The position numbers were made by a program, and so were the translations under genes. DNA of 17,791 bases from CAYYJV01 sp964486395. Lineage in GTDB: Bacteria; Patescibacteriota; Minisyncoccia; Minisyncoccales; MHMH01. The stretch is from the NCBI GenBank assembly GCA_964486395.1, contig CAZALP010000010.1, forward strand, positions 1 to 17,791, written 5' to 3'. Within the stretch, counting starts at the first letter, position 1, and each line of letters opens with the position of its first letter. Shown here piece after piece: positions 6,416-13,769 of this stretch. The notes below the pieces were generated by a model. The model ran no database searches, was not told where the DNA came from, and saw nothing but the letters and a program-made list of their open reading frames with translations.

Positions 6416-8932
6416 TCAAGCTCCGTGGCAACGCTTATATTTCTTTGGTGAACCGTCGGGATTTTTAGCTCCGCACGGACAAGGATCGTTCCGCCCCACC
6501 TTCCCTTTGCCACGATAATATGATTCTGCCGATCGGTGAGGTTGTGTTACATTGTTAAATTGAGCTGGTTGAGGTTTCAAAGAAGTTTTCAAAATGGTCT
6601 GGACGATGCTGGCTTCAATGGTTTCCAACAGTCTTTTGAACATCTTGTGTCCTTCGGATTTATATTCCACCAAAGGATCCCGCTGGCCGTAAGCCCTGAG
6701 TCTAACCGAATCCCTTAAAGCCTCCATTTCTTCCAAATGGTTCATCCAAAGCATATCCAAGATGCGCAAAGCTATTGTTTTTGCCACCTGGTTAAAATTT
6801 TCACCAAACTCTTTTATTTTTTCATTAACTCCTCTTTTTTCCTCGTCGCTTTGCGCTAAACTTTCAATTTTCAATTTCCAATTTTCAATACTTAAAAACT
6901 CCCTTCTCTTTTTGTAAATCACTTCCCGGTGCCTGTTCATCACGTCGTCGTAATCCAAAACGTGCTTTCTCAAATCAAAATTCATTCCTTCAATTTTCGA
7001 CTGAGCCGACTCAATGGCGCTGGAAACCATTTTGGCCTCAATGGGTTGGTCTTCCGGAACCTTCAAAAATTCCATCAAGCGCTGGATTCTCTCGCCCCCG
7101 AAAATACGCATGACGTCGTCTTCCAAAGAAACGAAAAACTGGGAAGAGCCCGGATCCCCCTGCCTGCCAGATCTTCCCCGCAACTGATTGTCGATTCTTC
7201 TGGCTTCGTGCCTCTCCGTACCTATAACATGAAGGCCGCCTAGCTCTTTCACTTTTTTGGCATTTTCCTTATCGGAAGGATTGCCTCCCAAAATTATATC
7301 CACTCCTCTGCCTGCCATATTTGTAGCAATGGTGACAGCTCCCAGCCTGCCGGCTTGAGCTATAATCTCGCCTTCCTTTTCGTGGTGCTTGGCGTTTAAA
7401 ATCTCGTGTGGAACGCCTTCTCTTTCCAGTAGTTTTCCCAAATATTCGTTTTTATCGATCGACGTCGTACCAACCAAAACAGGCTGCCCCTTTTCGTGTT
7501 TTGCTTTCACCTCTCTGACCAAAGCTTTGAATTTTCCTTCTTGGGTTTTGTAAACTCTGTCTGGCAAGTCTTTCCTGATCATGGGTTTGTTGGTAGGAAC
7601 TATTATTACGTCCAGATGATACACCTTGTCGAACTCCTCTGCCGAGGTGGCCGCCGTCCCCGTCATGCCCGAAAGCTTCTTGTACATTCTGAAATAGTTT
7701 TGAAAAGTAATGGAGGCCAAAGTTAGAGATTCAGGCTGAACCCTCACTCCCTCTTTCGCTTCCACCGCCTGATGAAGTCCGCCGGACCATCTGCGTCCGG
7801 GCATCAGCCTGCCCGTAAACTCGTCAACTATTATCACCTGTCCGTCTTTTACCACATAATCCTTATCCTTTTTGAAAAGCGCCTGGGCCCTGAGGGCCTG
7901 CTCCAAATGGTGGAGATATTTGATGCCCTTTTCCTCGTAGATGTTCCCCATTCCCAAAATCTTTTCAATCTTGTTTATGCCATCTTCCGTCAAAGTAACA
8001 GCTCTTCTCTTTTCGTCAATCTCGTAATCTGTTTCGGAGTTAAGCTTGGGAATAATCCCGGCAAACTCCTGATACCAGGAAGAGCTTTCCTTGTCGGGAG
8101 CTGAAATGATCAAGGGGGTCCTGGCTTCGTCAATCAAAATGGAGTCTACTTCGTCCACAATGGCAAAATTGTGCTCTCGCTGCACCTGCTGGTTCAAGTC
8201 GTAAACCATGTTGTCCCTCAAATAGTCAAAGCCGAATTCGTTGTTGGTGCCGTAAGTGATGTCGGCCGCATAAGCTTCTTTTCTGGAAACCGGTCTTAAA
8301 TAACTTTCCACCACCTTAAACCCACCAACTAAATCCCGCGTTTCGTCGCGTTTTGAATTTTGGTCATTGGAATTTGATTGGAAATTGGAAGTTGGAAATT
8401 GGAAATTTTCCCGTTTGTATTCCGGGTCATACACGAACGCGGCATCATGTACTATGCATCCGACGCTAAGCCCAAGCAAGTGGTAAATTTGCCCCATCCA
8501 AACGGTATCCCTCTTGGCCAGATAATCGTTGACGGTAACCACATGAACCCCCTTGCCTTCCAGGGCGTTTAGATATACGGGAAGGGTCGCTGCTAAAGTC
8601 TTTCCTTCTCCCGTTTTCATTTCGGCGATTTTACCCTGGTGCAAAACGATGCCGCCGATCAACTGAACGTCAAAATGCCTTTGATTTAATGTTCTTTTCG
8701 CCGCCTCCCTCACCAAAGCAAAGGCCTCTGGCAAAATCTCATCCAAAACTTCATTAATCGCAGTTGAACTGCGATTAATTTTCGTCTTGAGGTCTTGGGT
8801 TTTGGCGCGAAGCCGGTCATTAGAAAAACCCTCGAATTCTTTTTCGAGGCCGTTTATTTTTTCAACTGTCGGCTGCAGCTTCTTTAAATATTTTTCGTTG
8901 GCGTCTCCAAAAATCTTGGATAAAATAGACAT
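6416..8932 (-). CDS. secA: Preprotein translocase ATPase SecA
   Basis: Motor that pushes unfolded preproteins through SecYEG. The 838-residue protein has Walker A MKTGEGKT (105-112), DEVDSILIDEARTPLI, the preprotein cross-linking domain, TNMAGRGVDI and GRSGRQGDPG in the second nucleotide-binding fold, the scaffold and wing domains, and a C-terminal zinc motif (NDPCPCG ... KRCHG). ATG 8932 follows AAAGGG closely. Three unusual in-frame additions are visible: a perfect palindrome encoding residues 52-60, a seven-base tandem repeat encoding about 176-194 inside a longer CPR-type insert, and another seven-base repeat encoding about 682-690. The zinc motif spacing is 14 residues between the second and third cysteine, against eight in E. 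coli. All core motifs are intact, so it should be active. It is transcribed alone between its own promoter and terminator. Confidence 0.98.
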   Translation of the reverse strand: MSILSKIFGDANEKYLKKLQPTVEKINGLEKEFEGFSNDRLRAKTQDLKTKINRSSTAINEVLDEILPEAFALVREAAKRTLNQRHFDVQLIGGIVLHQGKIAEMKTGEGKTLAATLPVYLNALEGKGVHVVTVNDYLAKRDTVWMGQIYHLLGLSVGCIVHDAAFVYDPEYKRENFQFPTSNFQSNSNDQNSKRDETRDLVGGFKVVESYLRPVSRKEAYAADITYGTNNEFGFDYLRDNMVYDLNQQVQREHNFAIVDEVDSILIDEARTPLIISAPDKESSSWYQEFAGIIPKLNSETDYEIDEKRRAVTLTEDGINKIEKILGMGNIYEEKGIKYLHHLEQALRAQALFKKDKDYVVKDGQVIIVDEFTGRLMPGRRWSGGLHQAVEAKEGVRVQPESLTLASITFQNYFRMYKKLSGMTGTAATSAEEFDKVYHLDVIIVPTNKPMIRKDLPDRVYKTQEGKFKALVREVKAKHEKGQPVLVGTTSIDKNEYLGKLLEREGVPHEILNAKHHEKEGEIIAQAGRLGAVTIATNMAGRGVDIILGGNPSDKENAKKVKELGGLHVIGTERHEARRIDNQLRGRSGRQGDPGSSQFFVSLEDDVMRIFGGERIQRLMEFLKVPEDQPIEAKMVSSAIESAQSKIEGMNFDLRKHVLDYDDVMNRHREVIYKKRREFLSIENWKLKIESLAQSDEEKRGVNEKIKEFGENFNQVAKTIALRILDMLWMNHLEEMEALRDSVRLRAYGQRDPLVEYKSEGHKMFKRLLETIEASIVQTILKTSLKPQPAQFNNVTQPHRSAESYYRGKGKVGRNDPCPCGAKNPDGSPKKYKRCHGA
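6861..6888 (-). repeat. Seven-base tandem repeat inside secA (C-terminal half)
   Basis: Four adjacent heptamers on the minus strand: TTGAAAA, TTGGAAA, TTGAAAA, TTGAAAG (consensus TTGRAAR). They encode the IENWKLKIES stretch, about residues 682-690, in the helical scaffold region. The reading frame is kept. Same period and similar unit as the two other heptamer tracts in this window. Confidence 0.85.
8353..8405 (+). repeat. Seven-base tandem repeat inside secA (N-terminal half)
   Basis: Read on the plus strand, TTG-starting heptamers follow each other at 8353, 8360, 8367, (four-base remnant at 8374), 8378, 8385, 8392 and 8399; the last four are TTGGAAA, TTGGAAG, TTGGAAA, TTGGAAA, the earlier ones degraded. 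The minus-strand translation is an Asn/Gln/Phe/Ser-rich segment (NFQFPTSNFQSNSNDQ) of secA residues 176-194, placed between the YDPEYKR and KEAYAADITYG segments. Confidence 0.9.
8753..8779. repeat. Perfect 27-bp palindrome inside secA
   Basis: ATTAATCGCAGTT, a single G, then AACTGCGATTAAT: 13 bases each side with no mismatch, within the secA coding sequence. It encodes INRSSTAIN (residues 52-60), just before the conserved LPEAFALVREA segment, where most SecA proteins are several residues shorter. Nothing in coding needs would produce such exact symmetry. Confidence 0.9.
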
Positions 8933-8945
8933 AATGCCCTTTTAT

Positions 8946-8972
8946 ATTATAAAAGAAATGCTCTTTTGTAAA
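8946..8972 (-). promoter_or_regulatory. Candidate secA promoter
   Basis: -10 TATAAT (8951-8946) with -35 TTTACA (8972-8967) and a short 15-base spacer; alternatively the overlapping TAATAT at 17 bases. Expected initiation near 8939 leaves a leader of about seven bases, GGGCATT, before ATG. The -10 lies in a perfect 17-base palindrome (8939-8955, CTTTTATA-T-TATAAAAG), a possible operator or chance AT symmetry. The -35 overlaps the tail of the larC terminator. Confidence 0.55.
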
Positions 8973-8999
8973 TAAAAGGTGCGTCACAGGACACACCTT
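8971..8999 (-). terminator. Rho-independent terminator of the hpf-larC operon
   Basis: Ten-pair stem AAGGTGTGTC / GACGCACCTT (8999-8976, one T-G pair) with a four-base loop, followed on the minus strand by TTATTT. It sits 43 bases after the larC stop. Plus-strand flanks are also T-rich, but no plus-strand gene points at it. Confidence 0.8.
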
Positions 9000-9041
9000 A
9001 TTTTAACTTTAATCAGTTTTTAATTTGCTTTTAACCTTGAA

Positions 9042-10220
9042 TTATAATGTATTTTTGCATTTAGTCAACGCTTCATCATATACTTTTTTAATAGGAATAT
9101 CTTTTTTGTGTGCCATTTTCTTACAGTCTTCATATTCGGGAGAAACGGTTCTAACTTTTCCTTTGTATTTGCCGATTTTAACATTAATAAGACCGTATTT
9201 GGTTTTGACTTTTTTAAACTCCCTGTCTAGGCAAACTCGAGAAACTTTATTAATTCTTATACCAAAGGTTGTAGTCTCATCAAATATCGTTTCAATCAAT
9301 TTGTCCTTTATTTTTTCGTCACAGATGACGGTAAATAAAGTCCCCAGCCGGCCTTTCTTCATTACAATGGGCTGAATAAAAGCCTCCCTAGCCCCCTTCT
9401 TGATTAATTTCTCAATCACATAACTATAGAACTCCGGGTTCATATCATCTATATTTGTCTCCAAAATTGTTAGTTTTTCCTGCGTGCGAACGGTGGGCTT
9501 ATCCATTTTAGTTTCTCCCAATATTATTTCTAAAACATTGGGAATTTTTAAATCTCTTTTACCGGCTCCGTAACCTCTTTTGCGAACTTTAATATCGATA
9601 TCATCAACAAATTCATTGGTAATGGTTTTAATAATTGCGGCTCCAGTCGGCGTAACCAATTCTTTATTTATGCTCAAAATTTCGAAGGGAACTTCTTTTA
9701 TTAGCTCCCTAACCGCAGGAACAGGCAAATTTGTAATGCCATGAGAAAACTTGATTTTTCCCCTTCCTACAGAAAGCCTGGAGGCATATATTTTTTTAGG
9801 TTTGATCCTATTTATTAATATAGCGCTGGAAACAATATCAATGATGGAATCCACGGCTCCGACCTCGTGAAAATGAATCTTATTAACAGCGGTTTTATGT
9901 ACTTTAGCTTCTGCCTTAGCTAAATTGAAAAATATTTCCCTAGAAAGCCCCTTTACTTCTTTACCTAAGGAGCTTTTATCAATGATTCCATAAATATTTT
10001 TAATATTTCTTTCCTCGCGCTGGTTGTCGGCTTTGACAATAAATCTAGTTGCTATCACTCCTTCCTTTTTTACTTTTTTGAACTCTATTTTATAACTGCC
10101 TATTTTTAATTTACTCAACTCTTTTATTAAATAATCCTTACTGATTCCCAAATCCAGCAAAGCCCCCACTATCATATCGCCGCTGATTCCAGATTGGCAA
10201 TTGAAATAAAGAGTTTTCAT
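9042..10220 (-). CDS. larC: Nickel-pincer cofactor nickel insertase LarC
   Basis: LarC inserts nickel, using CTP, into the pyridinium dithiodicarboxylate mononucleotide made by LarB and LarE, giving the nickel-pincer nucleotide used by LarA-type racemases and epimerases. The 392-residue protein begins MKTLYFNCQSGISGDMIVGALLDLG, the family N-terminus, carries the histidine-rich KIHFHEVGAVDSIIDIV motif near 115-132, and the C-terminal domain with ETNIDDMNPEFYSYVIEKL. In Lactiplantibacillus plantarum the protein is made from two frames by programmed frameshifting; here it is one continuous reading frame. The ATG overlaps the larB stop as ATGA. It is the last gene of the operon, before a terminator. 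Confidence 0.95.
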   Translation of the reverse strand: MKTLYFNCQSGISGDMIVGALLDLGISKDYLIKELSKLKIGSYKIEFKKVKKEGVIATRFIVKADNQREERNIKNIYGIIDKSSLGKEVKGLSREIFFNLAKAEAKVHKTAVNKIHFHEVGAVDSIIDIVSSAILINRIKPKKIYASRLSVGRGKIKFSHGITNLPVPAVRELIKEVPFEILSINKELVTPTGAAIIKTITNEFVDDIDIKVRKRGYGAGKRDLKIPNVLEIILGETKMDKPTVRTQEKLTILETNIDDMNPEFYSYVIEKLIKKGAREAFIQPIVMKKGRLGTLFTVICDEKIKDKLIETIFDETTTFGIRINKVSRVCLDREFKKVKTKYGLINVKIGKYKGKVRTVSPEYEDCKKMAHKKDIPIKKVYDEALTKCKNTL

Positions 10221-10957
10221 TTGTTGATAAGAGAAGCTAAATATCCCGCTCCAAAGCCATTATCAATATTAACTACGCCTATCCCCGGTGAACAGGAATT
10301 AAGCATGGCTAAAAGCGGCGTAATACCTTTAAAGCTAGCTCCATAGCCGCAGCTTGTAGGAACGGCAATCACGGGTTTTGCTACCAAACCGCTAACTACG
10401 CTGGCCAAGGCTCCCTCCATACCAGCCACCACAATAATTACCTTGGCCTTGGAAATTTCCGGAAAATGCGCAAATAGTCTATGGATGCCGGCTACTCCTA
10501 CGTCGTACACTTTCTCAACTTTATTGCCAAAAAAATCGGCAGCAACCGCCGCTTCCTCGGCTACTGGAATATCAGAAGTGCCGGCAGTTAAAACCAAAAT
10601 CTTGTCTCTTTTTGTCCTTTTTTTATTCTTTCTAAGAATAATGGTTTTGGCAATTTCATTATACAGGGTGCCTGTATAAAGTTTTTTTACTGCTTTAAAA
10701 GTTTCACGGTCGGTTTTGGTTACTAAAACATCGTTATATTTTGCTGCCTCTTTAACGATTTCTAGGACCTGTTCCCTGGTTTTTCCCTGGCCCAATATAA
10801 CTTCGGGCATGCCCCTTCGTAAAATCCGATGATGATCAAATTTAGCAAATCCCAAATCCTTAAAGGGCAAGGATTTTAAATATTGAAAGGCTTCTTTTTC
10901 GGTAATCCTGCCTGTCTTTAAACCTCTTAAAAGTTTTTTGATTTGTTGGGGGTTCAT
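10217..10957 (-). CDS. larB: Nickel-pincer cofactor carboxylase/hydrolase LarB
   Basis: LarB carboxylates nicotinic acid adenine dinucleotide at C5 and hydrolyses it, the first step of nickel-pincer nucleotide synthesis. The 246-residue protein has a helical N-terminal part (residues 1-55) and a C-terminal domain related to PurE/AIR carboxylase: VLTAGTSDIPVAEEAAVAADFFG at about 121-143, VYDVGVAGIHRLF, VIIVVAGMEGALASVVSGL and AVPTSCGYGASFKGITPLLAML. Length is typical. Start ATG 10957 overlaps the larE stop (ATGA), and its own stop overlaps larC the same way, so larE, larB and larC form one translationally coupled block. Confidence 0.95.
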   Translation of the reverse strand: MNPQQIKKLLRGLKTGRITEKEAFQYLKSLPFKDLGFAKFDHHRILRRGMPEVILGQGKTREQVLEIVKEAAKYNDVLVTKTDRETFKAVKKLYTGTLYNEIAKTIILRKNKKRTKRDKILVLTAGTSDIPVAEEAAVAADFFGNKVEKVYDVGVAGIHRLFAHFPEISKAKVIIVVAGMEGALASVVSGLVAKPVIAVPTSCGYGASFKGITPLLAMLNSCSPGIGVVNIDNGFGAGYLASLINK

Positions 10958-11769
10958 TTTTTTAATTTTAAGACCTCATTTAAAGAGCCAGTACGGTATC
11001 CCTCTAAATCCAAAGTAACATAATTGAAGCCTAATTTTCTAAACTCCTTAGCAACTTTAGAAGAATATTTGAGAACCAAAGACAAGTCGTCTGGCACGGT
11101 TTCAATTCTGGCCAGGTTTCGATGATATCTTACTCGCAGAATTTTAATTCCCAAACTTCTTAAGAAAGACTCGGCTTTGGCAATTCTGGTCAACTTTGGC
11201 TTAGTAATGCTTTCTCCGTAGGGAATTCTTGAAGCAAGACAAGCTTGGGCTGGCTTCGACCAAGTGGGGAGACCCATTTTGCGAGAAAAGAATCTAATTT
11301 CTTTTTTAGTTAATCCCGCTTCAGCTAAAGGAGATTTCACCCCCAGTTCTTTGGCTGCTCTTCTGCCTGGTCGATAATCCTTTAAGTCATCGAAGTTGGA
11401 GGCGTCAAGCACATATTTTATTTTCTTTCGGCTGGCAATTTTTTTTAAGTCAGAAAAAAGTTCTCTTTTGCAAAAATAGCAGCGAGTAGGAAGATTTTGA
11501 GAAAAATTTTTCTTTTTAAGTTCTCGGGTCCGAATAATTTGATGGTTCGCTCCGACCATTCTGGCCAATTTTTTGGCTTCTTTAAGTTCAGTTTGAGGAT
11601 AAGTTTCTGATTCGGCGGTTACTGCCAAAACCTTATTTCCCAAAACATCATGAGCCACTTTAAGCAAAAAAGTGCTATCCACTCCACCCGAAAAAGCGAT
11701 GAGGACCGACCCCATCGCTCTTAACTTATCCCTCAAATTATTAAATTTTCGGTTGCTCACATCAAACAA
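10954..11769 (-). CDS. larE: Sulfur transferase LarE of nickel-pincer cofactor synthesis
   Basis: An adenine-nucleotide alpha-hydrolase (PP-loop) enzyme that adenylates the carboxylates of the LarB product and adds sulfur. The PP-loop AFSGGVDSTFLLKV is at 25-38. Cys97 and Cys100 (TRCYFCK) and Cys177 (QACLASRIPYG) are all present. The L. plantarum enzyme has a single active-site cysteine that it sacrifices; homologues with three cysteines, such as the Thermotoga enzyme, hold an iron-sulfur cluster and act catalytically, and this protein matches that group. The start is uncertain: TTG 11769 overlaps the speB stop by 8 bases, while GTG 11760 would start one base after it and remove three residues; no Shine-Dalgarno distinguishes them. 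271 residues, as usual for the family. Confidence 0.93.
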   Translation of the reverse strand: MFDVSNRKFNNLRDKLRAMGSVLIAFSGGVDSTFLLKVAHDVLGNKVLAVTAESETYPQTELKEAKKLARMVGANHQIIRTRELKKKNFSQNLPTRCYFCKRELFSDLKKIASRKKIKYVLDASNFDDLKDYRPGRRAAKELGVKSPLAEAGLTKKEIRFFSRKMGLPTWSKPAQACLASRIPYGESITKPKLTRIAKAESFLRSLGIKILRVRYHRNLARIETVPDDLSLVLKYSSKVAKEFRKLGFNYVTLDLEGYRTGSLNEVLKLKK

Positions 11770-12604
11770 TATAACTTATAATTTTATACACCAATTTGGC
11801 GGCCAAAAAATCAGGAGCTACTAAACCAGGGATGGGATCCAATTCAACCACATCAGCCCCGATTATTTTTCTTTTTTTTGAAACCTCCCTGATTAAATTC
11901 AAAACTTCATACCATCCCAGGCCTCCGGGTTCTGGGGTTCCGACAGAAGGCATAATTGAAGGATCAAAGGCATCCAGATCAAATGTTAAATAAACATTTT
12001 TTTTTAAAGTAGAAACGATTTTATCAACCGGTAAATCTGGCGTGAAAAACACGTTTTCCAACTCTTCACCTTCTGAAACACTTCTGATGCCGACTTGTGT
12101 TGTGGAAATGCCTAAATCCTTAACTCTTTTCATAACGGACGCGTGGTGATACTTGGTCCCCTCAAACTCATCCCGCAAATCGCTATGAGCGTCAATCTGT
12201 AAAACTGAAAAGTCAATAAATTTTTCTTTGAATGCCTGGATAGCTCCCAGAGTTATAGAATGTTCTCCGCCCAGCATTATTGGGAATTTCCCATCGGCTA
12301 ATAACTTATCCATGACGCTTTTTATGCGAGCCAGGGTTTCTTGGGGTGAATTTTTGGAGGGCTCTAAAGGCTCTAAGGTAAAAATTCCTTCTTTGGAAGG
12401 ATCTTTTTTTGTTTCAAGATCATAGAGCTCAATATGCCGAGAAGCCTCAATTATGGCTCGGGGCCCTTCTTTAGTTCCCGATTTCCAATAAGTGGTTGAG
12501 TTATATGGAACGGGGAAAATGACTACTTTTGCCTTCTCGTATTCTTGCTTTTCGAGCCCCATGAAATTAAAGGGTTCAAGAGTAGGATAAGAAAAGTCCT
12601 TCAT
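11762..12604 (-). CDS. speB: Agmatinase-type ureohydrolase
   Basis: Member of the arginase/agmatinase family, predicted to hydrolyse agmatine to putrescine and urea at a two-manganese site. All metal-ligand motifs are visible in the 280 residues: LGGEHS (His near 115), QIDAHSD (Asp/His/Asp near 137-141) and TFDLDAFDPS (Asp pair near 218-223). The substrate is assigned from context: the arginine decarboxylase two genes upstream would make agmatine, and the SpeB-like substitution PSVGTPEPGGL fits agmatinase better than arginase. ATG lies 2 bases after the DHS-like stop without Shine-Dalgarno; its end overlaps larE. Alternatives in this family (guanidinobutyrase, arginase) cannot be excluded from sequence alone. 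Confidence 0.9.
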   Translation of the reverse strand: MKDFSYPTLEPFNFMGLEKQEYEKAKVVIFPVPYNSTTYWKSGTKEGPRAIIEASRHIELYDLETKKDPSKEGIFTLEPLEPSKNSPQETLARIKSVMDKLLADGKFPIMLGGEHSITLGAIQAFKEKFIDFSVLQIDAHSDLRDEFEGTKYHHASVMKRVKDLGISTTQVGIRSVSEGEELENVFFTPDLPVDKIVSTLKKNVYLTFDLDAFDPSIMPSVGTPEPGGLGWYEVLNLIREVSKKRKIIGADVVELDPIPGLVAPDFLAAKLVYKIISYIV

Positions 12605-12606
12605 AT

Positions 12607-13749
12607 TTATTTTTGATGTTTTTTGTAAAGCTGCTCTGGCGTCCAGTCTACGGGTCTTTTGAAATCTTCTTTTTCCAAATCGTAAACTAATTTCTTCCGT
12701 TGTAAATAAAGATTCTTTTTTTTGCGTGGCTTGGCTTTCTCTAAAGCATAACTGAAAAGAATAGGCACAGCTAAGGTAATATCAGAATAAACAACTACGG
12801 TATTTTTTAACTCCTCTGGATTAATCTTTCCCCAAGAAACAGCTTCCGAGGGGGTAGCTCCGGAAAGACCTCCCCACTGGGGAGAGTCCATGGTTATTTG
12901 GATAAAGTAATCGTGGCCTCCTTTTTCTAATCCTAAACATTCCCATAGGAAAGGCTGTGTCTGCAGATAAAAGTTCTTGGGCGAACCTCCGCCCAAAAGT
13001 ATGACGCCGTTTTCCTTGGCGCTCATAACTATGGAGGCAGTTTCGATTACGTCCAGATTTGGGTTAATATGCAAATCTATCTCCCCCTTCTTTCTAAATT
13101 CTTTGTAAAGTCCCTTGTTGTAGGAAGCCAAATCCATACCATAGGTGCTGTCTCCCGGCGAAGAAGTGTAAACCGGAATATTGTATTTGGCAGCTTGCGC
13201 CAAAATAGAAACTTCCGGATTAGACGCTTCTTTTAATAATCTTTTGCCGATATAGTTATGGAATTCGCTGGAAGATATGGCTCCCTTTGGGGCTTTTTTG
13301 TCTAAAAGAATTTTTTGAGTAAATTTATCGGTTCTTAATAAAGTGTCAGTCGTTAAAAAGATATCGTAAATCCTAACCACTCCGTGTTTATACAAAGTGG
13401 TGTCGTCAACCATAAATTCTCCCTTCCGTAAAGGATAATTAAGGGCAAAGTGAGTATCGTGGTAAAGATTAGCCCCAGTGGCTATGATAAAGTCAATGAA
13501 ACCATTTTCCATCATGGAAACAAACATACCCGACATACCCGCCGGCGTCAAAGCCCCCGCCAATGTGATGCCGATAGTCACATCCTTTTTGGGATTCAAC
13601 ATCTTCTCAGCATAAAGACGGCAGGCTTCATTTAGCCTGGCCGAATTGTAAGCCTGATAATACTCTTCTACCAATTCTGTAACCTTAATTCCTTTCTTTA
13701 GCTTCTTGGCTTGTATTTTTCTGCCGCAAAAAAATGGATTCTTTTTCAT
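12607..13749 (-). CDS. Deoxyhypusine synthase family protein, polyamine aminobutyl transferase
   Basis: A 380-residue NAD-dependent enzyme of the deoxyhypusine synthase (DHS) family. Visible motifs are GITLAGALTPAGMSGMFVSMME, IIATGANLYHDTH, YTSSPGDSTYGMDL, ILLGGGSPKNF and GATPSEAVSWGK, whose final lysine (308 here) matches the catalytic lysine that carries the aminobutyl group in eukaryotic DHS. Bacteria have no eIF5A, so hypusination is not expected; bacterial members are thought to work on free polyamines, for example putrescine to homospermidine. Placement between the arginine decarboxylase and agmatinase supports that. I take ATG 13749, 13 bases after the upstream stop; a TTG at 13773 would add eight residues (TTG-FHKFHKF) made of a duplicated 9-base unit, which looks non-functional. 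Product unproven. Confidence 0.85.
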   Translation of the reverse strand: MKKNPFFCGRKIQAKKLKKGIKVTELVEEYYQAYNSARLNEACRLYAEKMLNPKKDVTIGITLAGALTPAGMSGMFVSMMENGFIDFIIATGANLYHDTHFALNYPLRKGEFMVDDTTLYKHGVVRIYDIFLTTDTLLRTDKFTQKILLDKKAPKGAISSSEFHNYIGKRLLKEASNPEVSILAQAAKYNIPVYTSSPGDSTYGMDLASYNKGLYKEFRKKGEIDLHINPNLDVIETASIVMSAKENGVILLGGGSPKNFYLQTQPFLWECLGLEKGGHDYFIQITMDSPQWGGLSGATPSEAVSWGKINPEELKNTVVVYSDITLAVPILFSYALEKAKPRKKKNLYLQRKKLVYDLEKEDFKRPVDWTPEQLYKKHQK

Positions 13750-13751
13750 AA

Positions 13752-13769
13752 ACTTATGGAACTTATGGA
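13752..13769. repeat. Perfect 9-bp tandem duplication over the decarboxylase stop
   Basis: The plus-strand unit ACTTATGGA occurs twice back to back (13752-13760, 13761-13769). The copy at 13761 contains the arginine decarboxylase TAA; the second copy puts another TAA in the same frame nine bases on. The duplication accounts for most of the gap before the DHS-like ATG. Confidence 0.8.

Noticed and set aside
6325..6513. 62-residue minus-strand frame over the secA end
   Set aside because: Mostly an out-of-frame reading of secA; only its last 13 codons lie outside, with no ribosome binding site.
9042..10220. Programmed frameshift in larC as in L. plantarum
   Set aside because: The frame is continuous over 392 codons with all family regions in one frame.
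3714..12609. UGA recoded to glycine as in Gracilibacteria
   Set aside because: Several genes end at UGA exactly where family length predicts, and none has an internal UGA.
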